A stretch of DNA of 64,000 bases from Litoditis marina (taxonomy: Eukaryota > Nematoda > Chromadorea > Rhabditida > Rhabditidae). The translations under genes were made by a program, and so were the position numbers. The notes beneath the pieces were generated by a model, which was given only the letters and a program-made list of their open reading frames with translations, did no database searches and was not told the origin of the DNA. Location of the stretch: NCBI GenBank assembly GCA_964036275.1, contig OZ038436.1, positions 13,853,904-13,917,903 on the forward strand. The letters are read 5' to 3'. Below, piece by piece: positions 17,117-30,900 of the stretch (its first letter is position 1; each line of letters begins with the position of its first letter).

Positions 17117-17396
17117 ATTAAAAAGTGATATTGCCTCGAATAGTTCCTCTCACGGAACTGCCCATTACTGAGCAAGAGTTATTAACTAGTATAATAACTT
17201 GCCGTAGTTCGCTGCATGAATATTTCAAAAGATACATACATGCTCAATTTGTAATCATTAACCTTCTCGTCAGACAGTAAAAGATCTGACACTAATTATT
17301 TATAACATTTCGTTCTTTAAAAATCAATGAGTGTGGTTGAACATGGGGAGTAGTTTACATTTGCCCCCCACCCTGGTCGAAAATGGGTTGAAAAGG

Positions 17397-17712
17397 GCCC
17401 GTACTACAATCGCCCCCCCCCCCCCCCCCCCCCCCACCTTTAGGGGGCGATTATACACCATGCTTATTTACTGCAGGCTTGGGTTGAGTGGGGGGGGGGG
17501 GGTGATTGTTCATCAGTTCCGGGTATGTACTATCACCCCCCCCCCCATTTTGTATTGAGGGGGGTGATTGTTCATTGTCGAAGATGTACAACGTCTCCCC
17601 GCTCATTTACCAATTACCCCCCACCTTCGCGCGATTTTTCTAGGGTTTCAATTAGGTGGGGGGTAATAGTACCACGAGGGGGGTGATTGTTGGGTGGGGG
17701 GCGATCGTACAT
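17397..17712. repeat. C/G-tract bounded inverted-repeat element, copy 1
   Basis: Starts with GTACTACAATCG followed by a C run of about 27 bases and ends with a G run followed by CGATCGTAC. Internal alternating C and G runs separate TGATTGTTCA-type spacers. Related to the copies at 18510-18892 and 37622-37963. Confidence 0.7.
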
Positions 17713-17989
17713 TTTTCGTTAAAAATCAATGAGTGTGATTGAACATGATCTATGGGAACGTAACTAACCTTCTCCTATCCTTCTTACACTAACATCTGAA
17801 ACGACTAAAACAAAGAGGGGCAGATGAATTCGGAGAAGCTTTGTTAGACAAAACTAAATGAAAACCGCCGAGATGTACACTTTGATAGATGAAACGATAG
17901 CACGTGAAAATGTACTAATTTGGATACCGGAATAATCTACGGTATTATATTGTGTGTTCAGTATATATATTGATAGGACAACCATTATG

Positions 17990-18226
17990 TATAGTTTGTT
18001 CCACCCACTTATAACCCTCTACAGTAATCTGCTAACACTTTCAGGTCGAATTGTGCTATATTAGCGTATTCAAAACTCCTCAACATTTTGATAGTGTCTT
18101 CTGCGTGTTTACTACTACTAACTCTAAAAATTTGAAACCGAGGTAATGACTTGTTCATTAGAAAACATCACCTTGAATAATTGACGAATTACTGTAGGAG
18201 TACATCGACTGGTGAAACAGACTATA
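17990..18226. repeat. TATAGTTTGTTCCAC inverted-repeat element, copy 1
   Basis: The ends TATAGTTTGTTCCAC and GGTGAAACAGACTATA are near-inverted repeats. The interior resembles the element at 45996-46233, with shared pieces such as CTACAGTAATCTGCT and TTTGAAACC. Confidence 0.7.
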
Positions 18227-18509
18227 CCATTATTAAGGCATTCGGTTACCGCGCCCCAATCGCAACACGCAGCGCGTCCGCACCGCGATCGACGGAATAC
18301 GCGACCGGCTGGCTCCAGTGCACAACACCCTGTTGCTCTGCTGCTTTCTTTTAAAATAGATCGATTCGGCGCAACTCTAGACTTCTTGGCTCCAGAATTT
18401 CTAGGTATTGCTCTAAATTTTGACGTATTCGGTGGTGTGCACTATTAATAGGCCGTCGGTATGGTTTATAGTAGGCTGCCTAGCTCTCAGCTATTAATTT
18501 GTTGGAAAA

Positions 18510-18892
18510 ATTGTACAATTGCCCCCCCCCCCCCCCCCCCCTCCTCACCTTATATCCCCCCGTACTACTATCAACCCCCCCCCCCCCCCCCCCATAAGAT
18601 TCCCTATAGAGAGGGGGGTTATTGTAAATTGGGGGGGGGGGGGGGGTAGTTGTACAATGTCGACGTTGATCCATCACCCCCCACAATACAAAATGGGGGG
18701 TAATAGTACAACCCCGGACCTGTTTAACAATAACCCCCTCCCCCCCCCCCCCCCCACTCAATCCAAACCTGCAGTAAAGAAGGGCGTTGTACAATCACCC
18801 CTTTGGGGGGGGGGGGGGGGGGGCGATTGTACTACGAGTCGGATTCCAACCTATTTCGGCTCAAGGGGGGGGGGGGGGGGCAATTGTACAAT
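18510..18892. repeat. C/G-tract bounded inverted-repeat element, copy 2
   Basis: The terminal repeats are ATTGTACAATTG followed by a long C run on the left and its complement on the right. It contains at least eight separate runs of 8-18 C or G. Its middle (GTCGACGTTGATCC, CCCCGGACCTGTTTAAC) reappears in opposite orientation in 37622-37963, so the two are copies of one family. It ends 95 bp before the CAMTA start codon. Confidence 0.8.
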
Positions 18893-18986
18893 AAACCCAA
18901 TCTGTTTATCCTATCATTTTCCGTTTCCCTCCCTATTGATTGATTATTTAAATGTCTTCCTTCCAAAATCCAGATGATATCGTGAA

Positions 18987-21900
18987 ATGTTAAACCAAAA
19001 CGAGAATGGACAGCTGATGTCACTGAATCACCATTCTGTACCCGCCCAACACGGTGGAACTCCATTTCCTCTCAACTTCAAATGGAATACGAACAGTGTT
19101 AGTTTATCCTCAGTTTCTTGGTTCATTGATCAGTTTTTGTTTGAGGCCAACGAAAATTGGATAGTTTTCACTGTTCAACATTCACCCATTTCAGTATCAA
19201 TTCTTATTGTGCAATTCTAAAAGTTATCATCGGTTGTTTCAGGAAGTTGCTCGCATTTTGTATGCTGCCCCTCATCATCCACAATGGCTCTCACATCATG
19301 TTGACGAGTTACCACGATCAGGGTCAGTTTGAGAAGTTCTTTTCTCTTCAAAGTTTGAAAGTAAGAATGAGAGGGGGTGACATTTTATAGTTTCTTCCCC
19401 TTTTTTTACTGCGATCAAGATATTTCCGTACGGAACCAAGTCATCCAGAAGTGGAAAAATCATTCAGAAGTAAAAGTGATTAACTATTCCGTTAAACGAA
19501 TATTTGACGAGGATTGTTTCATTTCAGAACTCAACAACTGTTTTCTCGTTATGATGGCAATTGGTTCAAGGCGGATCATTATGAGTGGAGAAAGAGAAGG
19601 GAGGGAAAACTTATCCGGGAAGATCACATGAAGTTAAAGGTACTTGAAAGTTTTTCTCAGCATATGTACTGAGTATGGAGTTGTGATCTAGCTAGTAGGG
19701 CTGTTGGTTCACTTTCTTTTTCGAGCGTCAACCACGTGTTTAGTGTTGTTCAAACTTTAACCTAATATTATGCCTAACTCCTGCCTTCTACTCTAACATG
19801 ACAGAGAACACACATTATTCTTCACTGCTCTGTTTTATTCGGTATATTTGGTCCTAAACGAATGTTTTTAGGTAAACAAACAGGAAGTTCTGTCTGCCAA
19901 CTACACGCATTCTGCCATTGTGCCCACGTTCCATCGCCGTGTGTATTGGCTAACAAGTGTAAGTTCGTTTATTGGTCCGGTCCGCAAAGTGTTGGCACAC
20001 ACCAACTTCTTGTGTTCTTAGTGAACCTCTTCAGAACTGAAAATGTTGTCACTTTGTTGCGGTAGAACTCTTACTTTAGTAATGGTCGTGGTTTCACAAT
20101 AGAAACGCTTTTCCCCAACCCCAAAACCTCTGCAGTTTTGTAGTGATACTCCAAAAACAAACGGAACCTGAGGTTGAACAACAATAGGCTATTCAATCAG
20201 TTTGGCCGTAATTAGATTAGATGTATAGTATATAACCTAACATGCATTGTAATACTCATACATACGTAACATAGGTGTGTTATGATGTATTCCAGAATCC
20301 CGACTTTGTATTCGTTCACCATTTGAATACATCAGAGGAGAATGAGAAGGTAGAAGTGGTGAATAAGGTGGTATGTACCATGCGTGCCAATCGTATTGCG
20401 TCTTTTCCGAGACCAAGGCTGCAGGCCCAACTTTCCAAAATATGTAAGTTCTACGATTCAACACGTTCGTATCGTATCGTCTTGTTTTTTTTGTTTTGTA
20501 CCCTTACTTACCAGTCGATGTACCGGTTAATTCGAGACTATGCAGACTTTTACAGGGTTCCGTCCTTGCTTGAGTCACTTTCTGGTCAGATATATTGATA
20601 CGTTAAGTTAAAGTTAAAGATACCCCTGTTCTTCAAAGTTTCACGCGGAACTTTGCAGAGGACAGTCTCAGAGGGAAACTCTGTAAGGCAGACTGAGTTT
20701 AGCCTACCATCCCCATCCGGCCAGGGAGCATTAGGGGAGGCTTCAACTTTCGTAGATAATCTACCAAATTATCGCCTACGAAGGAATGAATGTCTTGGTT
20801 TGGCAGTGGTGGGGATCGAACGTGTGACCCTCTGAGTGGTGGGTGGCGCCTAAACCACTACATCATTCCACCATAACATTCATTGTAATATTCATACACA
20901 CATAACATAGATGCTGACGGCATCATATAGTATTTTCGATAGTTTCAAAGTGAATTCAAACTAGAGATGTTTAGGGAAGTCTTTATTTTTCAGATGCCGA
21001 TACATATAATGAACAGGGTATACAATCGATTTGTGACATGATAGTCGCCACGCTCCAGAACTCTGATTCTGCTCAGGTAAGATCATGTGTATGGTGTTAA
21101 ATGTTATAATCATAATAGCGAAGCGAATTTTTGTGTATAGATAACTTCACAACTAAGTGGCGTGTGGGATAGTCTCTTCAAGAATCGCTTTCTGTGTAGT
21201 GTTTTGATATTCAGGCTGATGGGTGAAATACTGTCTAAGCTCTTTCTCAACCTTTTCTGTTCTACCGGTTGTCCTTTTGTAAAACCAAATAACCAAATGT
21301 AAAAAATGTACTTTAAACAGGTTGTTGGTTCAAAACGTTAACTTAGTTAAAGTTCAATTAGTACTAGTTGTTCATCACGTTTTATTCCAGTCCCACCAGG
21401 CCTCTTCCCACGGTTTCATGTTGGAGCGTCGGAATTCGTGTAGTTCTGCCTTCCGAAGTGGTCTGTCGTCTATGGCGTTGCGTCGCCAACCTTCTACGTT
21501 CTCCGATTCCGTCGGAGTGGATGCTAGCTATTCTGGTCAGTTAAGTTCATTAAAATCATAATCTGTGTTATCATGAAGTAGAAGTGGCCCGAATAGCAAA
21601 AATTCAACGAAGTACTCACGTCAAAACAATGACATGTACCTATGTCATTTTATACTTGGTGGTATCAGGTTCTCTAAAGTTCTATAAGAAGAGTTGGGTT
21701 GAACATTGTTCTCGTCTAACATATCGTTATCAGCGTGTACTTTCTGTAAAGCCTTTTCACAGGTTAATTTGTATGTTTGTCGGTTTCTCAGACATTCACC
21801 CTCTGTAGTTCTATAGTTCTATTCATGTTTGTAACCATGCATTGTGCATACTGGCAAGAACTTTTTTTTAATAACAATAATAATAATTGATATAAAGATT

Positions 21901-24900
21901 CATTGCGCATATCGTAACTCTTCTCTTTCAAGGAGCTGGTAATTGCGGCGAGGGGGATGTTAGACGCTGCGCCAAGGATGTCATGTACTCGAAGGAACTC
22001 GACGCCGGATCTCATTCTGGAGAAACACAAAGGAGCAGTAACCAGGATGAAGAGATGGTAAGGTCTAGAATATTATGGATGCATCAATGGTGTTTGATCG
22101 AAAACGTCTTATGGCCAGCCGGCTCAAATATGGGTATCGTTGAGACTGGGCTAGAGAACATTTAGATTTTTCCACAAAAAGTACCTTATTCAGGCTTGGA
22201 CCCAATTTTAGACCACTCTGTTCTCTATTCTGTTTACCTCACTAAAGTCTAGTATCTCACAACCGCGGGAGTGTAGAACATTAAAATGGGATGTTAAAGA
22301 AGATTTTCGTGAATTCTGCCTCAGACCAATGAAGGAATGAAGTGAATCATAATTATAGTTTAGCTGATTACTCTATTTGTTCTATGACTTCTATGTTTAA
22401 TGTGATTTCAGTCTCTGATTCGTCCACAGTCCACCTCTATCCGTTCGGCTTCCGGTGGTACAACCTCGCAAACATCTATGCCGACGGACACGGGCACACC
22501 GTCCGAAATAGTCGATATAGCACCAACTTCCTGCGATTTGAAGGTACAGTTAGCTTACTTTTCGGTTTAGTTGGAAAAGTGGTCAGCTTAACAGATCCAT
22601 AACAGTACTAGTTGACTCATGACTTTGATTTCCAGTGGATCTGTTTAGAATTCAATTATTTTCGTTTCCTATTGGTTTGATGAGTCTACCCTGACTTCTT
22701 TGAACGGTGTCAATTGTTTCAGTTACAACTTATAACGTTTGCTGTTTCCAAAGCAGGTGTACCTAGTTTCGCTGTGTTTGTAGTCTGTTCTCGTCGCTGT
22801 TTGATCGACATTCTCGAATAACGTCGTGTTTCGAGATAGACACATTAAATAGCCCGTTTTCCGGTTTCTCATAGCTATTTGGACGACATTACTGGGGTGT
22901 GTCTACAAACAACTTACCTTTCATTTCAGGGCGGCTGTCGGGTGCTCATCATCGGGGACTGGTACATGAAGGGCCACGTCTATTCGGTTGTGTTCGGGGA
23001 GAAGAAGGTGCTCGCCAAGCTAGTTCGACCCGGAGTCTTGGCACTCAACGCCCCCGCAGGTTAGAAATCCATCAATTCAGTATTAATAGTAGAATATAAA
23101 TAAAAGCACGGGTGACCATTAGTGAGTTGTAGTTTGAACTCGATACACGCCATAAGTTGCGATTTTGGAGCGAAAAGCACATGGATTAAACTTTAAACAA
23201 AGCGCGATAGTGCAACAAACATACACCGCATAGGATTGATTTGAAAATAGCAAACTCTTTATAGTTTCTCTTGTCGTTCGAAGAACCTTCGAACATTTGA
23301 AATATTTTCGCATCCTGAAAATTGTTATGAAGGACGGAGTGATTTTCCCTAATTTGATGTTTGCGAATGTGATAAAAGTAATTTTTCATTGGTTATTTTT
23401 GTATGCCCAATAACTTCGAGTTTTGTCACTATGGATTGTGCGTGTTCTATCATGAAAATGCCTCATGCCCATCTCATATTTCAGCTTCTGTGGCTGGAAC
23501 TGTCGCTATCAGAGTTCTGTGCAACGACGTTGTGGTGTCCAGACAAGGCCGATTCGTTTACGAAGATTTACGGAAAGATGATCTACTACAGTCGCTGATT
23601 GACCGTTCGCAGCTGCTTATCGCAGCGTTCGGGGCCAATGAAGTTGTCAAGGTATGATTCGGGAAAAATTTTTATTAGTTTTTTTTTGCTGCATTGAACA
23701 GGTAAGTAGCGTATAGTTGTAAGCTTACAGAAAACTGTGTTCAATAAATGAAAACAGTCAAAATTTCGTCCTAATTGGTTTGGTTGGTCCAACACTATCC
23801 CTTTCCTCAGATTGTTGTTTGCAGTCGATGTCTTCGTTCCCGTCTTCTGAAGCGGGTGTCAGTCGTGTTCTTCGTTCCCTGGAACCTCTGCCCCTCCTCC
23901 ACCCCAATATACTCTCCGTCAGTCCCTCCCTTCCCGCCAGGACCATTCTACACATTCTGGCCGCCCTTGACTTCCCCCTCGTCATGCAACAAATTCTCGC
24001 ATGGAGGTTGGTTGTTATTTATTCCTAGTTGGCTGGTTGCTCGGTGCTCATGGTGGTTGAAGTTGTTTTAAAAAGATGATTTTTTAGATGTAAGATAATA
24101 TGTTTCCCATGAATGAATTTCATGAATATGAATATCCAAGATGAATACGAAAATAGCTGCGAGAGTCCAAATTTCATTCACTGGCCTAAATGTGCCAGTC
24201 ACAAGAATCGACCAGTTTCAACTCGATGCCAGCTGGAAGCTGGTGCACCGTTTTTGCTCTTAATTTTATCAAGAGTTTATTATTCTGGGATTTCATTGTG
24301 ATCATCAGGTAGTTTCTCAACAAAAGGGAGGTTCTTTATGTATACTGTTTATTAATAATAATAATAATAATTATTATTATTATTATTCTAGACGTTCCCT
24401 GCCGTACAATAGGGAAATGGATCCTCTGTCGAGAGACTGCGAGGGAATGACTCCTCTCCATATTGCTGCCAGACATGGAAATGCGGCAGTGGCAAGGTGA
24501 AAGTTTCGAACAAATTTATCTATTTCAACCTCTGGATATGAAATGACAGTATCTGAGTTGTTGTTTGATCTGTATGCTTGGCACAGTTTTTCAAGTACGA
24601 CTAAAGTATGGCGAGATACACTACAAACAGCGCGGTTCAGATCGGATGTACAGTGTCCACCTCTCTTCCCTGAGCGAATCCCATAATGTTGCATATTTAC
24701 GTTTTCAGTCATGAAATAAGTGTTAGCAGAGTTCATCCTGAAAGTTGTTATTTCGTTCCTTTCTAGGGTGCTGGTAGAGTGCTGTCCTTCAGTGGTTGAC
24801 GTTCTGGATGATCGTGGCAGAATCCCGTGTGATTTGACTACAGATGATACGATGTCGTCTCTCACCTCGAGACAACCGGATGGCAAAACTGGACCCTCGG

Positions 24901-27900
24901 CTATGCGAAGTGGTATGAACATTGACTACATAATAGTAATATATGTTACCGATACCGTGGAATCGTACCTAGGCACTGTAGTAGAGAAGTTGTGATATTT
25001 GAGAAGACATGTAGGGTACCATCTGATATCGTGAAGACTTCGTGGTTTTATGGCTCCACGCTGAAGAGAAAATCGACGTCAAACTAGCCAGAGCATGTCA
25101 AGGGGTGGGGGGGGGCAGAATGGAAAATTCATATTAAGGAGCTGCTCAAGAGAAACCGATATATACGCATTTTAATTCACACTAACGAACCAACTTTGCA
25201 AACGGTTCACATGGTTCATCATTCTGCCCTCCTTTAAGTTGGGGTGCCATCACGAGACTTGATCGAAATACTAGTAGGGAGAGCCAAGATTATAGATTTA
25301 GTTCGTGTAATTCTCGGTAGTTGTGCAACTGTAAGCTCATTCTCGTTTCAGAAAGTGATGAGCATGTCACGTCTACGGCCTTGTGGGTGATGACGAATGG
25401 AGAAACAGTAACGGATCAACATTTGCTGAGAGATTTGAGGACTTCCCGGGAGGTTGGTGGTTGTTCTCAAATTTCTTTCATTCATCTGTTCGATCGGGAA
25501 GGGAACTACTACAAGTTACTTATTGTGTACAAACATATCTCTTGAATACTCAAATTGCTTCGACTTTGGTGGTGAAGTTTACAATCAACTATTATCGAAA
25601 TGGAAAATGAGCATTGATAAAACGCGATACATACTAATGAGTATTGCAATAATCTATCGTAATGTTGCAACATCTCAATCGTCTTTTTTGTATCAAATTA
25701 GTGTTCTGTTCAAAATTCGACTGAATAGGGTGATCTTTCAGAGCACAGGCTCGTCTGTGAGCGATATGCAGGCCGAAGTTGATGGGAACAGCGATCATCC
25801 TAGCACCAGCGGGGTTAGTTTCTTCAGCCTTCTTCTATTTTCGGTCAATTACAGTATAAAGAGTACATTTTCTTACCGAATAGACGTTAATACGCCAATT
25901 CACGCGTTCCGTTCACGTAATATGCAGACTACGACACTTACGTCATGAAACTCAGCTACCAGCTGGTACCGGCCCAATTATCAAGAGGTTCACGTTTTAC
26001 CAGTATCCAGTACTGATCACCATCATACCAAATACCATACGTAATACGATCACTTGGGTTAGTCTAGTATATTCCTTTCTTTAAGTTTAAAAAAAACAAA
26101 TTCCAGACAAAATTGCAATCATTGTATTACACACGCTCACTTTTTGACGATGCGTTTGCTCGCTTTTCAGCCTCGATCCTTAACTATTTGACGTATGATG
26201 ACCATTTCAGATGTGCTATCCCCCTCCTCTACATGTCGAAATATCGATGGATACCGATGTTCACGTGCCAGATTCTCCGAAAATGGCCGATCTGTTTCAG
26301 GCTGTCACCAGGTTGGTGTCTCGGTGCATTTCTATTAGTCGAGATTTTGGTCATGTCTATTATATAAATTACAATTTCGTACTTTTTGCTAGATTAATAT
26401 GTTGAAAGATGTCGATTTTCCATTGGAGTTCTAATTCAAATCATCGATATGAATCTTAGTTTCTTATTCTTGTTTCAGTCCTGGCGTAATGTTGAATGAT
26501 AACACCCGTCAGAAGATGGCTAATCTGGCAAAGCAGATTATAGCTGCACTCCCCGCTCGAATCAAGGTGTGGTTTACATTCAAACACGTAAAGTATCAGG
26601 GGTGAAATGTATAATGTACCTGAAAATACGAAAAAGGATACGTTTTGGAATATTCGATTTTTTTCAAGTTAGGATAAGTTCTAGTTTCGATATAATATAT
26701 AGTAAATATAAGTATGATATAAGCCGCATCCAACTAAAAAGTTTGGAAACTTTGCTTGTTTTTTAAATACTGGTCAATGTTCAAACTAGAAATTATTTGT
26801 GGAAACTCGTTCGATAATGACCATATTCCTACTTTCTGGTCAACTCAATAATTGACAATGGTCCTTGATGAGAAGAACTTATTTGACAATTGTCAAGTCA
26901 ATTGGAACCTTCTTTAAATTTACTGAAGAAATGACCGCGGTCATTTGTGGACTGAGTCCTCATTGACAACGGTCAACTCAGCTCGCGGAATTGAACCAGC
27001 GACCCGCTGGGTAAAAGGCGCGCCCGCTAGCCACTGAGCTATGGGGTCAAGTACCAGATCGGCACTCTTTCTGAATACTTGCCGCGGCTCGCATATAGCA
27101 GTCATCTTCCATGAGAATGTACAGGGAATAACTAAATAAAAAGTTTTTAATGTTTTGCATTGTTTAATAAGTTCGCCGTTATTTGTCACCAACCTGGGGG
27201 TTATGCGCACCGATTTCTGTATAATCAAAATCCTACTGCACAGATAGTTCCGGTACCCAGCCTAGTGAATGGAAACTATGAATGACTATATAAACAAACA
27301 AATCATTACCTGGCAACAAAAAAAAACTTGAGAGAATAGTCAAACAGTATATCAAGTAAGTAAACACCTCAGATACTAATCAAGAAAGAGTAATAGTGCT
27401 TTAATGAATATGGAGTTTACTGTGAAAGGTTTATTGCGCGGAAGAGTCTATATTCTATTTCGCATTATTTCTTATTAACTTTCGCCATTATTCTTTACTT
27501 AATCTCGGACTCATATTGTGCGCGATGGTCTATAAATTAGTGAAGCGCCCCAACTATCGGCCCCATAGCTCAGTGGTTAGCTTCTTGCTTTTGGCCCAGC
27601 TGAGGCAGGTTCGAGTCCGGCATGAGGCGAGTTTCTCAATTTTCTGGACTGACAGTGGTCAACTCGTGTGATGACCATGGTCGACATCAACATAAGAAGG
27701 AGTCATAAGAAAAAAAAATGACCATGGTTGCAACATCTTTGACCGTGGTCATTTCTAGAGCAGTTTCTGACCATTGTCATTAGTGATCCGGATAAAATGA
27801 GAGAGAGAACGCATCCAAATTGACCAGATTATCGAAAACTGGTCAACATGATTCGAGTTGACCTGTATTTGGGTAATATTGCAAGTTTTCAAAACTTTTT

Positions 27901-30900
27901 AATTGGACGGGGCTTATATCCTGTGTGATAAATATAAGTATGATATCCTGTGTGATCAATACTGCAGAACGATTATTATGTGTATATACTTATCCAATTA
28001 AAAAAAACACAATTAAAAAGTATCAACTGTGCAGAACGATTCTTCGTCTCTGCTCGAGGACGAGGGTTTTCCCGGCGGTGCCGCGGGGAATGTGTTCACG
28101 TTCCCGGACCATCTGTCACATATGATTGGCTCGGAGATGAGTGACGAGTTCTGGCCGCTGCCCCACACGCACGTGAACAACATGCACACACTCGGGTAAT
28201 CACTTCATTCACTCATTCTTCCAGTTTATGTCTTTGAAATTGTTTAACATAGTTGAACTGTACAAGCAGTGGGTAAGCTCTTAGTTGATTTTCTAAGGAA
28301 ATGATTTACTCAAAATCGTTTCGACCTTGATTCAAAAAGGCGGGACAGTTGTGAGCCCTAGTCCAAAAAAATATACTTGGGCAAGCTCTCAGTTACGGTG
28401 TTAAGACGTGAAAATCATTCAAAATAATTGTATTCCACAATACTGTACAAAATTGTGTTCTACAGTACTCAGGACCGAATTCGTTAACATAGAAGAAAAG
28501 GTCACTATTCATCATTGCGTCTTCAGACTATCGGGAGATAGGTCGGCGAATTCGGTGTCGAATCTGCCCTCGACCTCGTCGTACGATCAACATCTGTGTC
28601 CGCAACCGGAAACTTCTTTGGCGTCATCAATCAATACCTTCGAGGGAAGCAGTTTTGACTTTGACAAGTGGGTCGAATAGTTATGATATTCATTACAAGC
28701 GTTTTATGAATATGAACTGTATGATATGTGCTGTTAATAGAGTTCAACATTTGTAGTGTTTTTTTTCCAAATTTCAAAAATTCGATTCAACTAGTAGTAG
28801 TATGATGCCCTCCAGCCCTAAAAAATGCGAACAGTGGAAGAATTCATGTTCTGTACAATTTATTTGATTCGATAGAACCTTTACATCCAAATTTATGTTT
28901 TGTACATTAATTTTTTGATAGAACCTTTACATCCACTTTGCTTTGAATAATCTGCCCGCTGTTTCACAATCCTATGTCCTTTCCAGAGATCTAGGAGAGT
29001 TCTTCACTATAAACGTGGACGGCCATATTGATCCGATTCAACAGAGGCTCGGAGATCTGAAGCTGTCAGGTATGTGTGTTGTTAGGTGCATGCTTGTCAT
29101 GAAACGTTTAAACTCTGAACTTTTCTGCAAAAATGGTTGAAACATTTAGGTGTCCACCAGTGAAAAAGTTTTAAATCTAGTAAGTTTGTATGCTTTTATC
29201 ATTTGTGAAAATAGTTGATAGTGTTCAATGTATCAGCCCTAAGGAAACTGAGTTTTAAATACATAAAGAATAGTTTTCTATGAAAACGATCTTTGGTTCT
29301 GCAATAAAACACGTTTTTCTCAACAAAACATTGTTTGGCTATTAAATTTGTCCATGAGTTATAATCTCCTGTCCACTTTAATGTAGTGTTGATTGTTGAC
29401 ATAGTGGAAGTTGTGAGTTGGGACCAGCTGTTGATCTCATCCATTCCTGTCACACCCCCACTCGACATTAAACACTGGCACAATGAACAATAGCACCAAT
29501 TAAGCTGGCGAGCAATGCTTAATCGCTTCAAACAGCGGAATGTGCTGTTCCCGAGTCTCGGGAAAGTATCAGTTCTTAAGAGAAAACAGGTTGCAGAGGA
29601 AATTTATTTCAAGGGACTGGATTAGAATAGAAACACATAGCATTGCCATATAAATAGGTGTGACAGCTAAATAGTACTCGATGTTTTTGATTTTATTTTC
29701 TACTGTGATTGGATTTATACCCGGAAAATGTCTTTTGGTAGGAAGAACTTAGACGGTGAGGGGAATCTGTTATAAGAAGAAAACGGTGAGGTTTGGTGGT
29801 TCAATGCAGTTTTAGCCCTCTCATGCGTAGGTATCTATGTTTGAGTGCGTGTGTCAACAATAATCTGTCTGTAACTCAGTTTTTCGGCCCAGTCAGGAAT
29901 ACGCGGTAATAGATAGTAAATCACGTATACCTAAGGAAACCAATAGTTTGCGTTGTGGTTATTCTATGAACTCAATAAATGAGGATAGAGTAGACAACAG
30001 GTTGCATCATCGCTTGTCAACCTAATTCTCCAACAATCGCGTCAACAAACTAAAGAGTTTATTCCAGGGCTTTTTTGTTCTGAAATCTTTGAAACTTAGA
30101 ACCCACTATTCAAAAGTAGGTCAGGTGCTAATCGTGATTCCTAACCTCAGTTTCCCGATCGGCCAAGTTTCGTCTAATCGGTAAATTCTATATCTAACCG
30201 GGTTTTTAGGTAAGCTAACCTTTTTTTGGTAACCTATTTTTCAGGTTACCTCAGTAGGTAACCGGACGGTAACCTAAAATGAAAAACCGGTTACCTGTTT
30301 TTTAACGCAAAATGTGGTTTTTACCGTTACTTTGAACGGTAACCGGTTTTCAGTTTTAGGTTACTTTCAGGTTACCTACTAAGGTAACCTGAAAAAAGGT
30401 TACCAAAAAGGGTTAGGTTACCTAAAAACCCGGTTAGTTGTAGAATTGGCCTCTATAATCTCAGTTCATCCCCTTGGTTTTCGTGATGTTTCACTTGAGC
30501 GGCCGATTTCGAACAGCAACTTTGGTGCATCAACCGCAGTACATAAGTGGCCGGCCAGATCGCACACCGCACAGCTGTTTGCTAGTTGCTCCTCCATTTC
30601 GCGGAATGTCACCAACCTCTCATTCTTTTCACTGCAAACCAACAGCCTGCTGACGTCATTGCCCGTCTGCGCCCTCTCGCCCGGCCGTGCTCTCTCATCG
30701 ATCGCTGATCAACCCGTAACCCTACACTCATCTCATCCTCTCACCGTCCCCAATCGGTCTGTGCTGCCAGCCCAATTGAACTCGGTCGTCGCCGACCCGC
30801 GCTCCGATATTATGGTCCTATGCGGATTCCGTTTTTCCTCCAGTGACCTAGATGCGTTAGACGATCAGTTGTTCAAGGGCGCCGGTAAGCTTCATTCTCG

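Larger units (their letters stand above)
14530..18986. other. Intergenic between collagen B and CAMTA, rich in inverted repeats
   Basis: Upstream region shared by two divergent genes (collagen B minus, CAMTA plus). No gene recognised. It contains separate inverted-repeat elements at 15191-15397, 16542-16653, 16706-17116, 17397-17712, 17990-18226 and 18510-18892, described individually. Unassigned sequence between them is AT-rich. Confidence 0.6.
26714..27920. repeat. ~1.2-kb foldback element with two tRNA-like units
   Basis: The ends are imperfect inverted repeats: GATATAAGCCGCATCCAACT at the left and GGACGGGGCTTATATC at the right, each followed inward by a AAAAAGTTT(T)GGAAA-like stretch. 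Inside, both arms carry GACCATTGTCAA/TTGACAATGGTC-type motifs many times, plus tRNA-like units in opposite orientations (26976-27048 minus, 27559-27630 plus). It sits in the CAMTA intron between exons 26479-26566 and 28035-28195, the largest insertion in that gene. Confidence 0.7.

Noticed and set aside
16729..17175. Minus-strand frame of 148 codons with internal duplication
   Set aside because: It is the translation of the CCGAACCG element and its 88-bp tandem repeat.
18519..18977. Poly-Pro/Gly open frame of 152 codons
   Set aside because: Translation of the C/G-tract repeat.
24383..24922. Minus-strand frame of 179 codons
   Set aside because: It lies opposite CAMTA exons 24392-24496 and 24767-24912, crosses their intron and has no motif; an antisense shadow.
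27559..27630. Functional tRNA gene
   Set aside because: The acceptor stem pairs only partly and the unit recurs inverted in a repeat, so it is tRNA-derived.
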